Positions 56,601 through 60,965 of a stretch of DNA of 64,000 bases are shown here, piece after piece. The notes below the pieces were generated by a model. It worked only from the letters and a program-made list of their open reading frames with translations. It searched no databases and was not told where the DNA came from. Made by a program: the position numbers and the translations under genes. The DNA comes from G965212005 sp965212005 (GTDB lineage: Bacteria > Pseudomonadota > Gammaproteobacteria > Porifericomitales > Porifericomitaceae): NCBI GenBank assembly GCA_965212005.1, contig OZ243038.1, positions 1,364,001 through 1,428,000 of the forward strand, in the 5' to 3' direction. Position 1 is the first letter of the stretch. Each line of letters begins with the position of its first letter.

Positions 56601-58491
56601 CCGGTTGAACGCTCAGCGAAACCGTCAGAGCGCCCGCACCAGCGGCTTGCGCGCGGTCCAGCGCAATCTCAAAGCGGGCCGGATCGTCGGGCCGACCCTC
56701 CGTGCTTACCCCATCATCCAACAGGCGCAGGCTCACGTGCGCCGGCGCCGCCGCGTCCACGATCAACAAGACCGCCTCCGCTACGCCGGACTCGGGACGC
56801 ATCCGGACTAACTCCGCCTCCTCGGTCGACCCGTCCGTCAGCGCGTTCAGCACTATTTCCAGCGTAAGCTGCCGCTGCTCGGCAAATTCCGCCTCAAAGC
56901 TGGCAGCGGACGCATCCACCGGCAGCACCATGCCGTCCCCCTCAGCCACGCGCACCTGCCCTAACTCGTAGTCCACGCCCGCGCTGGCCGCTCCCTCAAA
57001 CAGAATACGGACCCGCTCCCCGGCCTGCAGCGTGCCGGCGGAGTCTTGCGATGGCGCTGCCGGTGCCTGCAGTTGCAGGCGCAGGCAGGCCTGACTGCCT
57101 TCCCGCAGCGAGCCGACAATCCGATCGATCAATCCATCCTGAAAGGCGCAGCTTCCGTCTACGTTCACTCCATAGACGCCCGCCCCGGCTCCCGTCGTCA
57201 GCAACCGGGCGGCTCCCGTGCCCGGGGGCGGCGCGCCGACAGCCACCTGGCGGCTGCGAGCGCGGATCTGGTATTCCCGGTGGGCCCGTTCGTAACGACG
57301 CTCCCACGGCGAGCGCAGGCGAACTTCCGCCTTGTCGAGTTGCTGATCCAAAGGCACGCCGAACTGGTATTCCAGGGTGGCCTCCAGGCCAAAATCGGAA
57401 CTCTCTCCCGACTCGGGGCGGTCCAACTCAAAGCGCACCCCAAACAGCGGCACCGGTTGCAGCAGCAAGCGCCAGCGCAGCCCTTCCAGGTCCACATCAC
57501 CCCGCTGTCCATCCCACCGGTAGTAACGCAGGCCCAGCTCCGCCCACGGCAACTGCGGCAGGCGGCCCGCCAACTCCGCGTCCCAACCGTCCGGGCTATA
57601 GTGCAGCGTATTGCCGATAAGCTCCGTGCCTGTGCCCTGGTAACGATTCAGGTAGAAGTCCAGCAGTTCGGTTTTGATCTCCGCCCCGACGGACCAGCGC
57701 TCCAGGCTGGGGTCTGAGAGGTAGTCGTAAAACAGGTTGGCGCCTATCAGCAGGTCTTCGCGCACCAGCTTCCGATAACCCAAGCCGACGTTGGCACCGC
57801 CCTCGTCGCCGTGCAGTTGCAGCCCCCCCTGTCCAAAAACCGCAGCGGAACTGCCTTCCCACAGCGAAACGGTGACGTCGGCCTGTATCAGCGACTCACG
57901 GCCCGCCAACGGGGCGCGGTAGTCCAGGTGCAGCGAGCGCAGAAAGCTGAACCCGGTCTGGGCCCAGTTTTCAATGCCGCTCAGTCCGCTGTCCACGACG
58001 GATTGGAGCGCCTGATCACCGAGTCCCATCAAGCGCCCATGGACGTCAATGTCACTAGACTGCGCCTGCTGCAACAGGCCGGCAAGTTGCTGCGGGGTGG
58101 CCAGAGGATCCAACAGACGTTCGCCTGCCTGGCGCAATTGCGCGCTCATCAGTGGGCCCAGCCGGGCGGGGGAGGACGAATCAATGGCGCTGTTTACGCC
58201 GCCCAGCTCCGGCAGTGCGTAGCCTGCCACGGCCCCGGAATGGTCCGGGCGCTGCGTCTGCGCTTGCTCTGGCTGGGATAACAGAGAGAAAGCCAGCCCA
58301 GTTCCGGCTGTTTCGGCCTGCAACGGCGAGAATGCACCCTGGCCAGCCAGCACCAAGCCAAATAAAAGCCCGCTTGCCCGGCCCGGCCGGACCCCGGAAC
58401 GCCCAACTGTTTTTATGAATGAAATCAAACTAATAAACTCAATCCGGTATCTTAAAAATGCTAAATTCAAGCGACTGCCGCAACAATTCAA
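38644..58491 (-). CDS. Giant intimin/invasin-type inverse autotransporter adhesin (6,615 codons)
   Basis: One uninterrupted frame of 19.8 kb. Residues about 25-60 form a signal peptide ending FSPLQA. Residues about 165-415 match the inverse-autotransporter beta-barrel (LHLDYRAPLAGRESLIQADV; GANVGLGYRKLVREDLLIGA; NLFYDYLSDPSLERWSVGAE; ELGLRYYRWDG). The passenger is a chain of beta-sandwich domains: Calx-beta-like (about 500-1600), alternating Ig-like and cadherin-like LxALxLSxGxLxPxF units (about 1600-2230), VCBS-like (2230-2340), PKD-like, two He_PIG-like (about 2540-2740), five tandem Ig+cadherin+FN3 units (about 2740-4255), cadherin/He_PIG-like (about 4360-4840) and Calx-beta-like to the end. 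The start is TTG, either 58491 or 58428. There is no LysM domain. Expected to display the passenger on the outer surface for adhesion. Confidence 0.9.
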   Translation of the reverse strand: MNCCGSRLNLAFLRYRIEFISLISFIKTVGRSGVRPGRASGLLFGLVLAGQGAFSPLQAETAGTGLAFSLLSQPEQAQTQRPDHSGAVAGYALPELGGVNSAIDSSSPARLGPLMSAQLRQAGERLLDPLATPQQLAGLLQQAQSSDIDVHGRLMGLGDQALQSVVDSGLSGIENWAQTGFSFLRSLHLDYRAPLAGRESLIQADVTVSLWEGSSAAVFGQGGLQLHGDEGGANVGLGYRKLVREDLLIGANLFYDYLSDPSLERWSVGAEIKTELLDFYLNRYQGTGTELIGNTLHYSPDGWDAELAGRLPQLPWAELGLRYYRWDGQRGDVDLEGLRWRLLLQPVPLFGVRFELDRPESGESSDFGLEATLEYQFGVPLDQQLDKAEVRLRSPWERRYERAHREYQIRARSRQVAVGAPPPGTGAARLLTTGAGAGVYGVNVDGSCAFQDGLIDRIVGSLREGSQACLRLQLQAPAAPSQDSAGTLQAGERVRILFEGAASAGVDYELGQVRVAEGDGMVLPVDASAASFEAEFAEQRQLTLEIVLNALTDGSTEEAELVRMRPESGVAEAVLLIVDAAAPAHVSLRLLDDGVSTEGRPDDPARFEIALDRAQAAGAGALTVSLSVQPAPAEDDYTVFSDVSTTPLSPVGGNVYELNFEEGVQRREFRLQANEDADMDSETLSLSLTEPSDGSYLPVSDAVDVLLQDTDLPMLNLVATGESEIDEETDEAGRTRQLELQVTPAEHPRLTVAYTVSGVQRADFTLSGTGVAFDSDSALGGRIELAQNVGSVQITLVVSADTQTESAEELVLTLQPDPEQYLFAEVASARYTIAASDALEVSALALSPALAAEGENYTVSVTLSQSPGTDLELGYTITPGASGLVQPDDFADLDELSGTLRVPAGTPAGTAVQVLELALAQDGLTEGDENFLFRLAGPGPAQAYTLAADITFIIDRQITDASFSEVEISSADPVATEETVADSAEIVVTLGPTASGVDDIQVGLMIDPDSSMIAYTVTDASGTVVDFSTGTAMLSFPAGTSEQSQTLSVALSADDGNTTNETLAVNLQSGTGYQVGSASSLELILQDDDLPELTLGRAGSGPLMQGDTETLTLTVSPATHPELTVSYTVTGTVAAADYELSIAGGSVGMLAHDGTAGIGTITVPQDAAEVTLTLALATDMEVEGAETLSFRLSLGDGYRLGSPDRQIIDVAASGEVMISALTLSPEATMPMGEGGAYTVSMTLSASPSLALRVPYRISSVVGSIELDDFDGLPALTGELRVPAGTAVGAVQVLELRLEQDGRSEVAETFAFQLDPAPIGAPPYSLADDADDPVERPITDTSFSSARLIVEDRITVEPVSSVVNEASVEVVLAATDVAVELPVQFTPDPSIANYAVRISSGQLSISGGTTMLSFPASTSEQRQTLFIFALIDDLDTISDIVEIRLSDPAPDAAYVLGLPFEANIQLIDDDVPQVRVSQSTGTAADEGAAVSLRLALLSHNRHPRLPAVAYTISGVQVGDFELAGDFDGNAGTDDAVRTALTGTVEIPESTGSSGVPLTLTLVQDATTEGAETLTFTLMDGPGYTVVTGDAASIIINDTSRTPVAGISTTSPDPLTENNLGTATLTVTLTDTEYVQASSLNAAQFTLVTTVPGVTVDTISRTDATNVVLTLAYDGSDFDTAATLAVTVAAAAHTGAGDLDTGTVPVTAVAESSNAQLIALELSAGMLTPDFARATTTYTATVDNSVRELTVTPTAADADGASITDNTTAIDSGMASSPIPLDVGPNSIAVVVTAADGSTMTYTVTVTRMTAPGAPTAAITASTPSSLSESNLNTATLTVTLTNTAYEPSLNAAQFTLVTAVSGVTVNTVSRTDATNAELTLTYDGSDFDTTAMLVVTVADAAHTGSGNLNTDAVTVTAVDESTDANLNALELSVGVLDPSFDSATTAYAATVENSVSSLTVTPTASDATGASITVDDVAVVSGMASGEITLDVGENPIAVEVTAEDGNTMTYTVMVTRRGPPTAAITATDPSPLTEGNLDGARLTVTLTNTAYEAGLVVNLFTLNTDVPGVTVSGLSFIGIGSGLTGVVLTLAYDGSNFDDDETLAVTVADAAHTGAGDLNTGTVSVTAVAESSNAQLSALVLSESTTLVPTFVSAMTSYTAMVANSVSSLTVTPTAADAGAIITVNTVTVASSVASGPVTLNVGPNPIAVVVTAADGSTMTYTVTVTRLAAITFGGDTAGAVTEDDNAANTATGTLTVTNPGGGGTDVVAPTEPSIYGTFAIVADTGDWTYTLNNADDDTNALPAGDVQMETFTIATVADPSVTQVVTITINGANDAPTVEISAPTGSPQVLFGAMLTLTATGEDPDTGATLTYAWSANPDVGSFANATIASTTWTAPASGTDSATLTLTVTDNAGSSASASFDITLVGPEASITAPSSLSVDEANVNGAQVTVTLANTEYVASPIADHFELSGTSGFVMIGGVDRVVGSDTAATLTLSYDRASVGDITDQLDITITLLAAGHTGAGDLLAPETLIIVPTPDLAPTFGSDTINPQTYTVSAAVDVTLPAATGGDGTLNYTLAPALPDGLTFGAPASRTIIGTPTTVTAEATYTYTVTDSDTTSPDSVELMFTIEVVAAATDLMPTFGSNAIGDLIYTVGTAVSVTLPEATSGDGALTHAISAGTLPTGLAFNPTTRVLEGTPTVVQASMDYTYTATDSDSGATLPSDSVNLPFTITITAAPTATIDTPSSLTEAALLAGATVTVMLTDTEYVGTLAANLFTVTLSGSGVTVSMAARTSNVLATLTLAYGGTGIDADTTLGITVLAAAHSGTGNLDTALIPVTATPPSLAGATFSVAENATAATTVGTPLAAAEFPSGTQTWAIVSGNDDGDFNIAEATGQLTVAADDSINFEDTPSYTLEVSLTIGTATAQATVTVTVSDEDEPPLAPAAPTVTPGVESLAVTWTAPDNNGPAITGYNVEYRTGGGAFTLASPGPGTATSLTITGLTASTLYEVQVRATNAEGDGPYSALGTGTPMAPPTLTATISAPTTAIAEAALSGAELVVTLSNTEYVGTLEAVQFTINHGTGASGVTVSSVVRTGNMVATLTLAYTSGIDADTTLGVTVVAAAHTGDDALTTDNTVMVTATLPSLTGATFPVPENTVANTDVGTPLAAAEFPSGTQTWAIVSGNDDGDFNIAEATGQLTVAADDSINFEDTASYMLVVSLTIGTAMAQATVTVTVSDENEPPSAPAAPTVTAEVESLTVTWTAPDNNGPAITGYNVEYRTGGGAFTLASPGPGTATSLTITGLTASTLYEVQVRATNAEGDGPYSALGTGTPMAPPTLTATISAPTTAIAEAALSGAELVVTLSNTEYVGTLEAVQFTINHGIGASGVTVSSVVRTGNMVATLTLAYTSGIDADTTLGVTVVAAAHTGDDALTTDNTVMVTATPPSLTGATFPVPENTVANTDVGTPLAAAEFPSGTQTWAIVSGNDDGDFNIDTATGQLSVAANDSINFEDTPSYTLEVSLTIGTATAQATVAVTVDDVEEPPSAPAAPTVTPGVESLAVTWTAPDNNGPAITGYNVEYRLSSSAPAGAYTDAGHSGTTPDITIPGLTASMEYQVRVRATNAEGDGPYSALGMGTPMAPTTPTATISAPTTAIAEADLSGTMLAVTLSDTEYVGTLAAAQFTINHGTGASGVTVGNVVRTSPTVATLMLAYTSGIDADTTLGVTVVAAAHIGDDALTTDNTVMVTATPPSLAGATFTVPENTAADTDVGTPLAAAEFPSGTQTWAIVSGNTGGDFNIAEATGQLTVAANDSINFEDTPSYTLEVSLTIGAATAQATVTVTVTDEDEPPSAPAAPTVTPGVESLAVTWTAPDNNGPAITGYNVEYRLSSSAPAGVYTDAGHSGTTPDITIPGLTASMEYQVRVRATNAEGDGPYSALGMGTPMAPTTPTATISAPTTAIAEAALSGTELAVTLSNTEYVGTLEAVQFTINHGTGASGVTVSGVVRTSPTVATLTLAYTSGIDADTTLGVTVVAAAHTGDDALTTDNTVMVTATAPSLTGATFTVPENTAADTDVGTPLAAAEFPSGTQTWAIVSGNTGGDFNIAEATGQLTVAANDSINFEDTASYTLVVSLTIGTAMAQATVTVTVSDENEPPLAPAAPTVTAAAESLNVNWTAPANNGPEITSYDVQYRTGADAFTLASPGPGAATSLTITGLTASTLYEVQVRAVNAEGMSTYSAPGTGTPLSGAAPTAVISATNPDPLTEDNLVGATLTVTLMNTAYVGSLSAGQFRLDTAVPSVTVDAVSRTGATNAVLMLAYGGVNFDNDATLGVTVAADAHTGDNPLITNRVSVTANTPPMITGLRMGTAPITEIMVTAGAAPVLVQVIAVDMTDEADALTYSLPGSVPDYVTISNSGLITVDPFELIAAVPTATFSVRVMDDSGETDERDFNLTVVAPPLPVNSPPQITSAPFMLDVIAGQSQSVLVSASDPDAGDMPTIAVTASDDPDYITFSAATGLVTVAPPISTPPTTHAVSITVSDGAGSSVRKEGSVVRVLANPSPILAPINTQMVQAGTSRMVQVTATDNEGDPITYSVSGSDLVSIDPVTGLITIDARAETAAALAPVTVTVRATGGVGGSFSERSFELTITAPPLSNLAPVITPIGGLVVLAGRRVDVPIEVMDPDGNPIELILSGTPPAYIRLLDETVVIEPPVDTGAATHTVTVTASDGFGGSDSEEFPVVVRANSPPVISVIDDVDVQAGASRTVQAVATDVDGDPIAYGVGGSDLVSINSATGLITIDAGDATAAAGPVTITVTAMAATLQDMETFALTITAPPTGVPALSLAFGEEGDTRTGTTETLEEAQSDFLRLILSEPSSTAVTVSYEISGVDEGDYELAVAMAGGNGAMLAQVDLTGTVEIPPNAGSVTLALRINLDSDVELAETLRFELVTSASYSLGDPSALEVQVPHNGIPEVRTPADDPNAPVMIDEGAEATLTFQVDPAPWPEALTVSYQIEGAADSSDYVLSGLPVTQDGNMGTVTIPAQTPAQGAVLRLMATEDGVTEQDAPEVFTLLLTDPVEEGYSLVRRARRAPFFDSGTFAIRDTSFGEVSLSVSPDPAIATEGVTTEDVVVTATFSNAPQGISGSIPVFVEILGSVGNPMPGDDYEVSGINVVNGDSRFAMGVSAGMRSTSLTIRALADNDNDEEALIVRLVGGDGYKLGAESEVAVTLRNAQPQLRLVRSGSGALMEGAPADTLTLTVVSSITGMPLAIHPQLTVPYTISGPGITTADYTLEGTGLAATGLTGTVVVPAGSGSVMLMLSIVDDGTAELEESLTFTLDPPISGYTLAMDTDSVMIPIAQNGMPAVAVTAVPPAKVDEGGSATLTLALDPAGWTEELVVNYAVSGTGITTADYTLEGTGLAATGLTGRVTIPASTASGTVTLTLMAVTDAANEGTETLSFMLSMGTGYTVAGPAAGIIIRDVVAGGTAGTVAPDLSLTRAGTGPVQEGAMEMLTLTVAATPHSQLTVPYTISGTGITGADYTLEGTGLTETGLTGMVVIPANAGSVTLTLSIVADAPAELAEQLLFTLSDDTGYDLDSPSFQSIEIPVNGMPEVRVTADSVNLMEGGSAAVLRLALAPAPWPNDLNVGYRVAGTNVTRADYDLADGTATVSDRVQVPMNTLAGGVTVLLSALADNTSEGTETFRFELVAGSGYTLGTSDAADIMVSDDSLSQVRLFSNDTIAREGDADDLASVAVTLPPSQVAIADILVAIMPDTAAFSVIDADGNTVMPNAEGQYELDFPASSTSQTQLLGIRAGDDDNTDDETLQVSLVAPESGAGYRLLDGSTDLTVILRDDDMPEISVRVIEQDTETAVSQLEEGAMARVRLALTSPAPATGLEVTYAIGGVSADDFVLAGSSSGSGVFRVDAGMRMQDYMLSITDDTTGELAELLTLTLTDPGATARYTVDSSADSFGVTIPLNDRPQVVITADVNSLNEGSQTTVRFRVVPAPWPQALSVRYTLGSDNVADGDFRLTGDFDGDDGTADAPLTELTPESNFETVMIPADTGPGGVELTLMADADESFDGVAGERRSETLRIALANPQSGAGYTLGNPREQAIEIMDTSVPANPNARNASLALSMDTAIEGGSPALLSVTFDEPAVEATTVQFNIEGRLTAAGSLAPGDLDPPRVPPVVDMDYEVRDSEGTILPASTMGCAAADGDCYLLMIMAGERTASVQIQALHDDEEEINDVSTQVGAYENLDIMLIEQGTPLLYTADPDAVGSQASLRLQHTIPDVVLSFPDGAVLVDEPGAQIRMRVEVSHQPHPPLRMRVVLPGGGGFSSNTVLRVDVPSAWGEVTTGTAGFGSTDQEHNFNIPSDVTAGDVTISVSTRDQNSEDLMTRILVRLVNTDVRYTFSGRSSRGAIFPLEIVEIDFLYSAVQPTGLTPSNSLSVEAHPFLNPAVASAAASAAVAMQNCVDPFLGIQLNSVRLHFQLSGAHETIMVPYSLSSSSGASVLDGDDFRLCGDFDGDGTVEISNDLSGTLTFPATPPDAEFGASRTLEVWLIDNGNSEQFQMLFGEGEGYDFAPDASRTFNGREFTSSRLLGFSIAQPGSL
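45740..50280 (-). repeat. Five near-identical ~0.9-kb repeats inside the adhesin gene
   Basis: Each unit encodes an Ig-like domain (NTEYVGTLEAVQFTINHG type), a cadherin-like domain (FPSGTQTWAIVSGNDDGDFN; INFEDTPSYTLEVSLTIG) and an FN3-like domain (VTWTAPDNNGPAITGYNVEY). The same marker base recurs at about 46127, 47042, 47957, 48863 and 49769, so periods are 915, 915, 906 and 906 bp, all multiples of three. Identity between copies 2-4 is very high at DNA level, which implies recent duplication or gene conversion. The fifth (N-terminal-most) copy is more diverged and lacks the FN3 variant spacing. Confidence 0.88.
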
Positions 58492-58522
58492 CGCACTACA
58501 ACAGGCGCAGGGGAACCGACTT

Positions 58523-58566
58523 CCCTGCTGCCTTGCCGCTATGACTCCCCTGCCGCCTTGCCGCTA
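58523..58566. repeat. 20-bp direct repeat upstream of the giant adhesin gene
   Basis: CCCTGCTGCCTTGCCGCTAT (58523-58542) and the same with one change, CCCTGCCGCCTTGCCGCTAT (58547-58566), separated by 4 bp. Unit spacing is 24 bp. They lie 30-75 bp before the earliest adhesin start codon, where a regulator could bind. Confidence 0.5.
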
Positions 58567-58712
58567 TATTCACTGCCCTGTATATTCTTGCCCCAGTTCA
58601 CCTCAGCCTCGGCAGAGGCGTATCGGCCCATAACCGCTGCATCAATAAAGCAATGGCCACGACGGCATTCATTGTCATCCCCTTGCGAACCCAAGTAAAC
58701 TAAGCATCACCC

Positions 58713-58790
58713 GCGCCCTTAGCTCAGCTGGATTAGAGTGTCGGCCTCCGAAGCCGAAGGTCAGAGGTTCGAGTCCTCTAGGGCGCGCCA
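58713..58790 (+). tRNA. tRNA-Arg (anticodon CCG)
   Basis: A full cloverleaf: acceptor GCGCCCT at 58713-58719 pairs with AGGGCGC at 58780-58786. The D arm is GCTCAGCTGGATTAGAGT, the anticodon stem/loop TCGGC-CTCCGAA-GCCGA gives CCG, the T arm is AGAGG-TTCGAGT-CCTCT, and the discriminator G is followed by encoded CCA (58788-58790). The anticodon reads CGG arginine codons. The 3' 13 nt overlap the convergent dsbA 3' end. Confidence 0.96.
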
Positions 58791-59461
58791 GTCGCCTCCG
58801 CAGCTTGACGTTCCCGTTCAATCACAATCAGTTCATCAATCTCGGCGATGATCTGCTCCTGGCTTCCGGTTATTGACCCGCTCAACAGGTATTTTCCATT
58901 CACCATCACCACTGGCACTCCCGTTACTCCTATGCGCCTTGCGAGCAAATGGGACCGCTGAATCTTTTTTTTCACCTCCTCCGATTCGTACAGCCGGTCA
59001 AAGTCTGCTTCGGGAACTCCGTGCGAAGCCAGAAAAGCGCGCAGCGACTGACGCTTGTCGGTGGTGATATTTTCCTTATGGATGCGGTCGAACAAGCTGA
59101 CATGCGTCTGCTCAACCACTCCCAGTATTTCGGTGATGTAGTAGGCTCGTGCGTGCGGCACCCAATCCTTGCCCAACACCGCGGGGATGCGGCGAAAGAC
59201 TACGTCCTGTGGCTGGCGCGCGTCCCATTCCTGCAAGTACGGTTCCAGGCGGTAGCAATGGGGGCATCCGTACCAGAAGAACTCGACTACTTCAATCTTG
59301 CCCGGCTCAGCATGGAAAAGACGCGGTGGTTCGATCAGCCGGTATTTCTGCTCGGAAACGGCGGATGCAGGCAGCAGCACACCGGCAACAAGCAACCACA
59401 CGGGGAGACTGGAAAACCTTAAAATGAAAAAACTCCTTGTTGGAGACTTCGGAAGCGCCAA
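58778..59461 (-). CDS. dsbA: Thiol:disulfide interchange protein DsbA
   Basis: A 227-aa periplasmic oxidoreductase with a signal peptide (about 14-36, PVWLLVAGVLLPASAVS), a thioredoxin fold with active site CPHC in VVEFFWYGCPHCYRLEPYL, and the cis-Pro loop GVTGVPVVMVNGKY. It introduces disulfides into exported proteins. Its stop codon and last residues lie inside the tRNA-Arg acceptor/T arm on the opposite strand, so the C-terminal residues (ATGAP) are dictated by the tRNA. It is monocistronic as far as can be seen. Confidence 0.95.
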   Translation of the reverse strand: MALPKSPTRSFFILRFSSLPVWLLVAGVLLPASAVSEQKYRLIEPPRLFHAEPGKIEVVEFFWYGCPHCYRLEPYLQEWDARQPQDVVFRRIPAVLGKDWVPHARAYYITEILGVVEQTHVSLFDRIHKENITTDKRQSLRAFLASHGVPEADFDRLYESEEVKKKIQRSHLLARRIGVTGVPVVMVNGKYLLSGSITGSQEQIIAEIDELIVIERERQAAEATGAP

Positions 59462-59669
59462 TAGTACCCCAAAATCAGTCCTGTGTCTACTGGCAGGAAC
59501 CGTAGCCCGGCGCTGAGGAAGCGCCTATGCCGGACCACCCTGCTGACGAGCGGTCACCGGGTATACGGGGGCGGGAATGGCGGCAGAACCGCTTGCGCGG
59601 TCTGACCGTCGCCTGGAGCCCGGAGGGCGGCCCGCACCGGCGCCTGCTGCCCAGGGTCCGGGTAGTCAA

Positions 59670-59833
59670 TCATTCCGGCTGATGGTCGTTCAACCGCCGC
59701 CAAACACTGGTGTCTTGCAGTTTCCCGTTCAGTCGCAGGTTTTGCTGTAACAGGTCTTTTGCGCTCGCCCCCGCCTCGTCGGTCACATTCGGGTCTGCGC
59801 CCGCCGCCTGCTGCCCAGGGTCCGGGTAGTCAA
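59670..59833 (-). repeat. 164-bp duplication of the ankyrin gene 3' end
   Basis: 59671-59834 repeats as 59835 onward with the same sequence. The extra copy encodes GADPNVTDEAGASAKDLLQQ, NLRLNGKLQDTSVWRRLNDH and QPE plus stop, identical to the end of the adjacent gene. It lies downstream of that gene's stop, so it is not translated as part of it. Apart from this copy, 59462-59833 holds no gene. Confidence 0.85.
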
Positions 59834-60883
59834 TCATTCCGGCTGATGGTCGTTCAACCGCCGCCAAACACTGGTGTCTTGCAGTTTCCCGTTCAGTCGC
59901 AGGTTTTGCTGTAACAGGTCTTTTGCGCTCGCCCCCGCCTCGTCGGTCACATTCGGGTCTGCGCCCGCATCGAGCAGCACCGCGATCACGGCCAGGTTTC
60001 CGCTGAACCGGGCCGCCTGATGCAGTGGGGTCCAGCCATGCAGTGTCCGTCGCACATGCAGATCGGCACCCGCAGCCAACAGTGCCCTGGTAACGGCCGG
60101 GTTCGGGTTCGACCCCGCCGCCTGATGCAGTGGGGTCCAGTTGCTATCGGCCCGTGCGTTCGGGTCTGCCCCCGCATCAAGCAATGACCTGGTGACGGCC
60201 AGGCTCTGGTTACTGGCGGCCCAGATCAGCGGGGTCATGCCGTCATTGCTGCGCGCGCTCGGGTCTGCGCCCGCGCCCAGCAGGACCGTGATGATGGCTG
60301 CGTTCCAGTTGTTCTCCGCCGCCTGATGCAGCGGTGTCCTGCCGTCTTCGGAGCGTGCGTTCGGATCTGCGCCCGCGCCCAGCAGGGCTTCCATGACGGC
60401 TGTGTTCCCGTTACCGCCAGCCGCCCAGTGCAGCGGTGTCCCGCCGTCATCGCTGCGCGCGTTCGGGTCTGCGCCTGCGCCCAGCAGGGCCGTGATGACC
60501 TCCGCGTTTGAATTTCCTATACTCGCCCAGTGGAGCGGAGTCTGATTGACCCCGGTGCCCACATTCGGGTCCGCGCCGGCGTTCAGCAGGATCACGACGA
60601 CGGTTGGGTCTTTGTTGTAGCGCGCCGCCCGGTGCAGCGGTGTCCAGTTGGACCTGTCCCGTGCATTCAGGTCCGCACCGGCAGCCAGGCAAGCCGTCAC
60701 TTCCTCCGCTGACGCGTCACTGAAAAACGCGTCCCTGCCCTCTCTCCAATCCGACGTATCCCTGCTCCAGTCCGCGCAATCGGCGACCCATGCCGGCGCA
60801 GCCGGGAGGAGCAGCCAGAGCGCCGTGACCCCTGCTGTAGTCCTCAAGTTGCTGCCTCCACACCGCACAAACCCGTTGCTCAT
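59834..60883 (-). CDS. Exported ankyrin-repeat protein
   Basis: A 349-aa protein with a signal-like N-terminus (TAGVTALWLLLPAAPAWVADC) and about eight ankyrin repeats, seen as GADPNxRSxDGxTPLHxAAxxN units from about residue 70 to 315. A short C-terminal segment (SAKDLLQQNLRLNGKLQDTS) follows. The start at MSNGFVRCGG (60883) is preferred to one 18 codons upstream. Ankyrin repeats mediate protein binding and are frequent in host-associated bacteria. A truncated paralogue lies at 62756-62995 in the same orientation, and the 3' end is duplicated downstream. Confidence 0.9.
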   Translation of the reverse strand: MSNGFVRCGGSNLRTTAGVTALWLLLPAAPAWVADCADWSRDTSDWREGRDAFFSDASAEEVTACLAAGADLNARDRSNWTPLHRAARYNKDPTVVVILLNAGADPNVGTGVNQTPLHWASIGNSNAEVITALLGAGADPNARSDDGGTPLHWAAGGNGNTAVMEALLGAGADPNARSEDGRTPLHQAAENNWNAAIITVLLGAGADPSARSNDGMTPLIWAASNQSLAVTRSLLDAGADPNARADSNWTPLHQAAGSNPNPAVTRALLAAGADLHVRRTLHGWTPLHQAARFSGNLAVIAVLLDAGADPNVTDEAGASAKDLLQQNLRLNGKLQDTSVWRRLNDHQPE

Positions 60884-60965
60884 CGTTGAGTTCACTTTCT
60901 TCAAACCACTGTCCTTATTCAATCTCGCCGTTGACAAATGACGTCCAGACGTCTAGCCTACATTC

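Noticed and set aside
38644..58491. RTX/type I-secreted adhesin
   Set aside because: The C-terminus lacks RTX nonapeptides and a type I signal, no ABC/HlyD/TolC genes are adjacent, and the N-terminus has a signal peptide plus a barrel of the inverse-autotransporter type.
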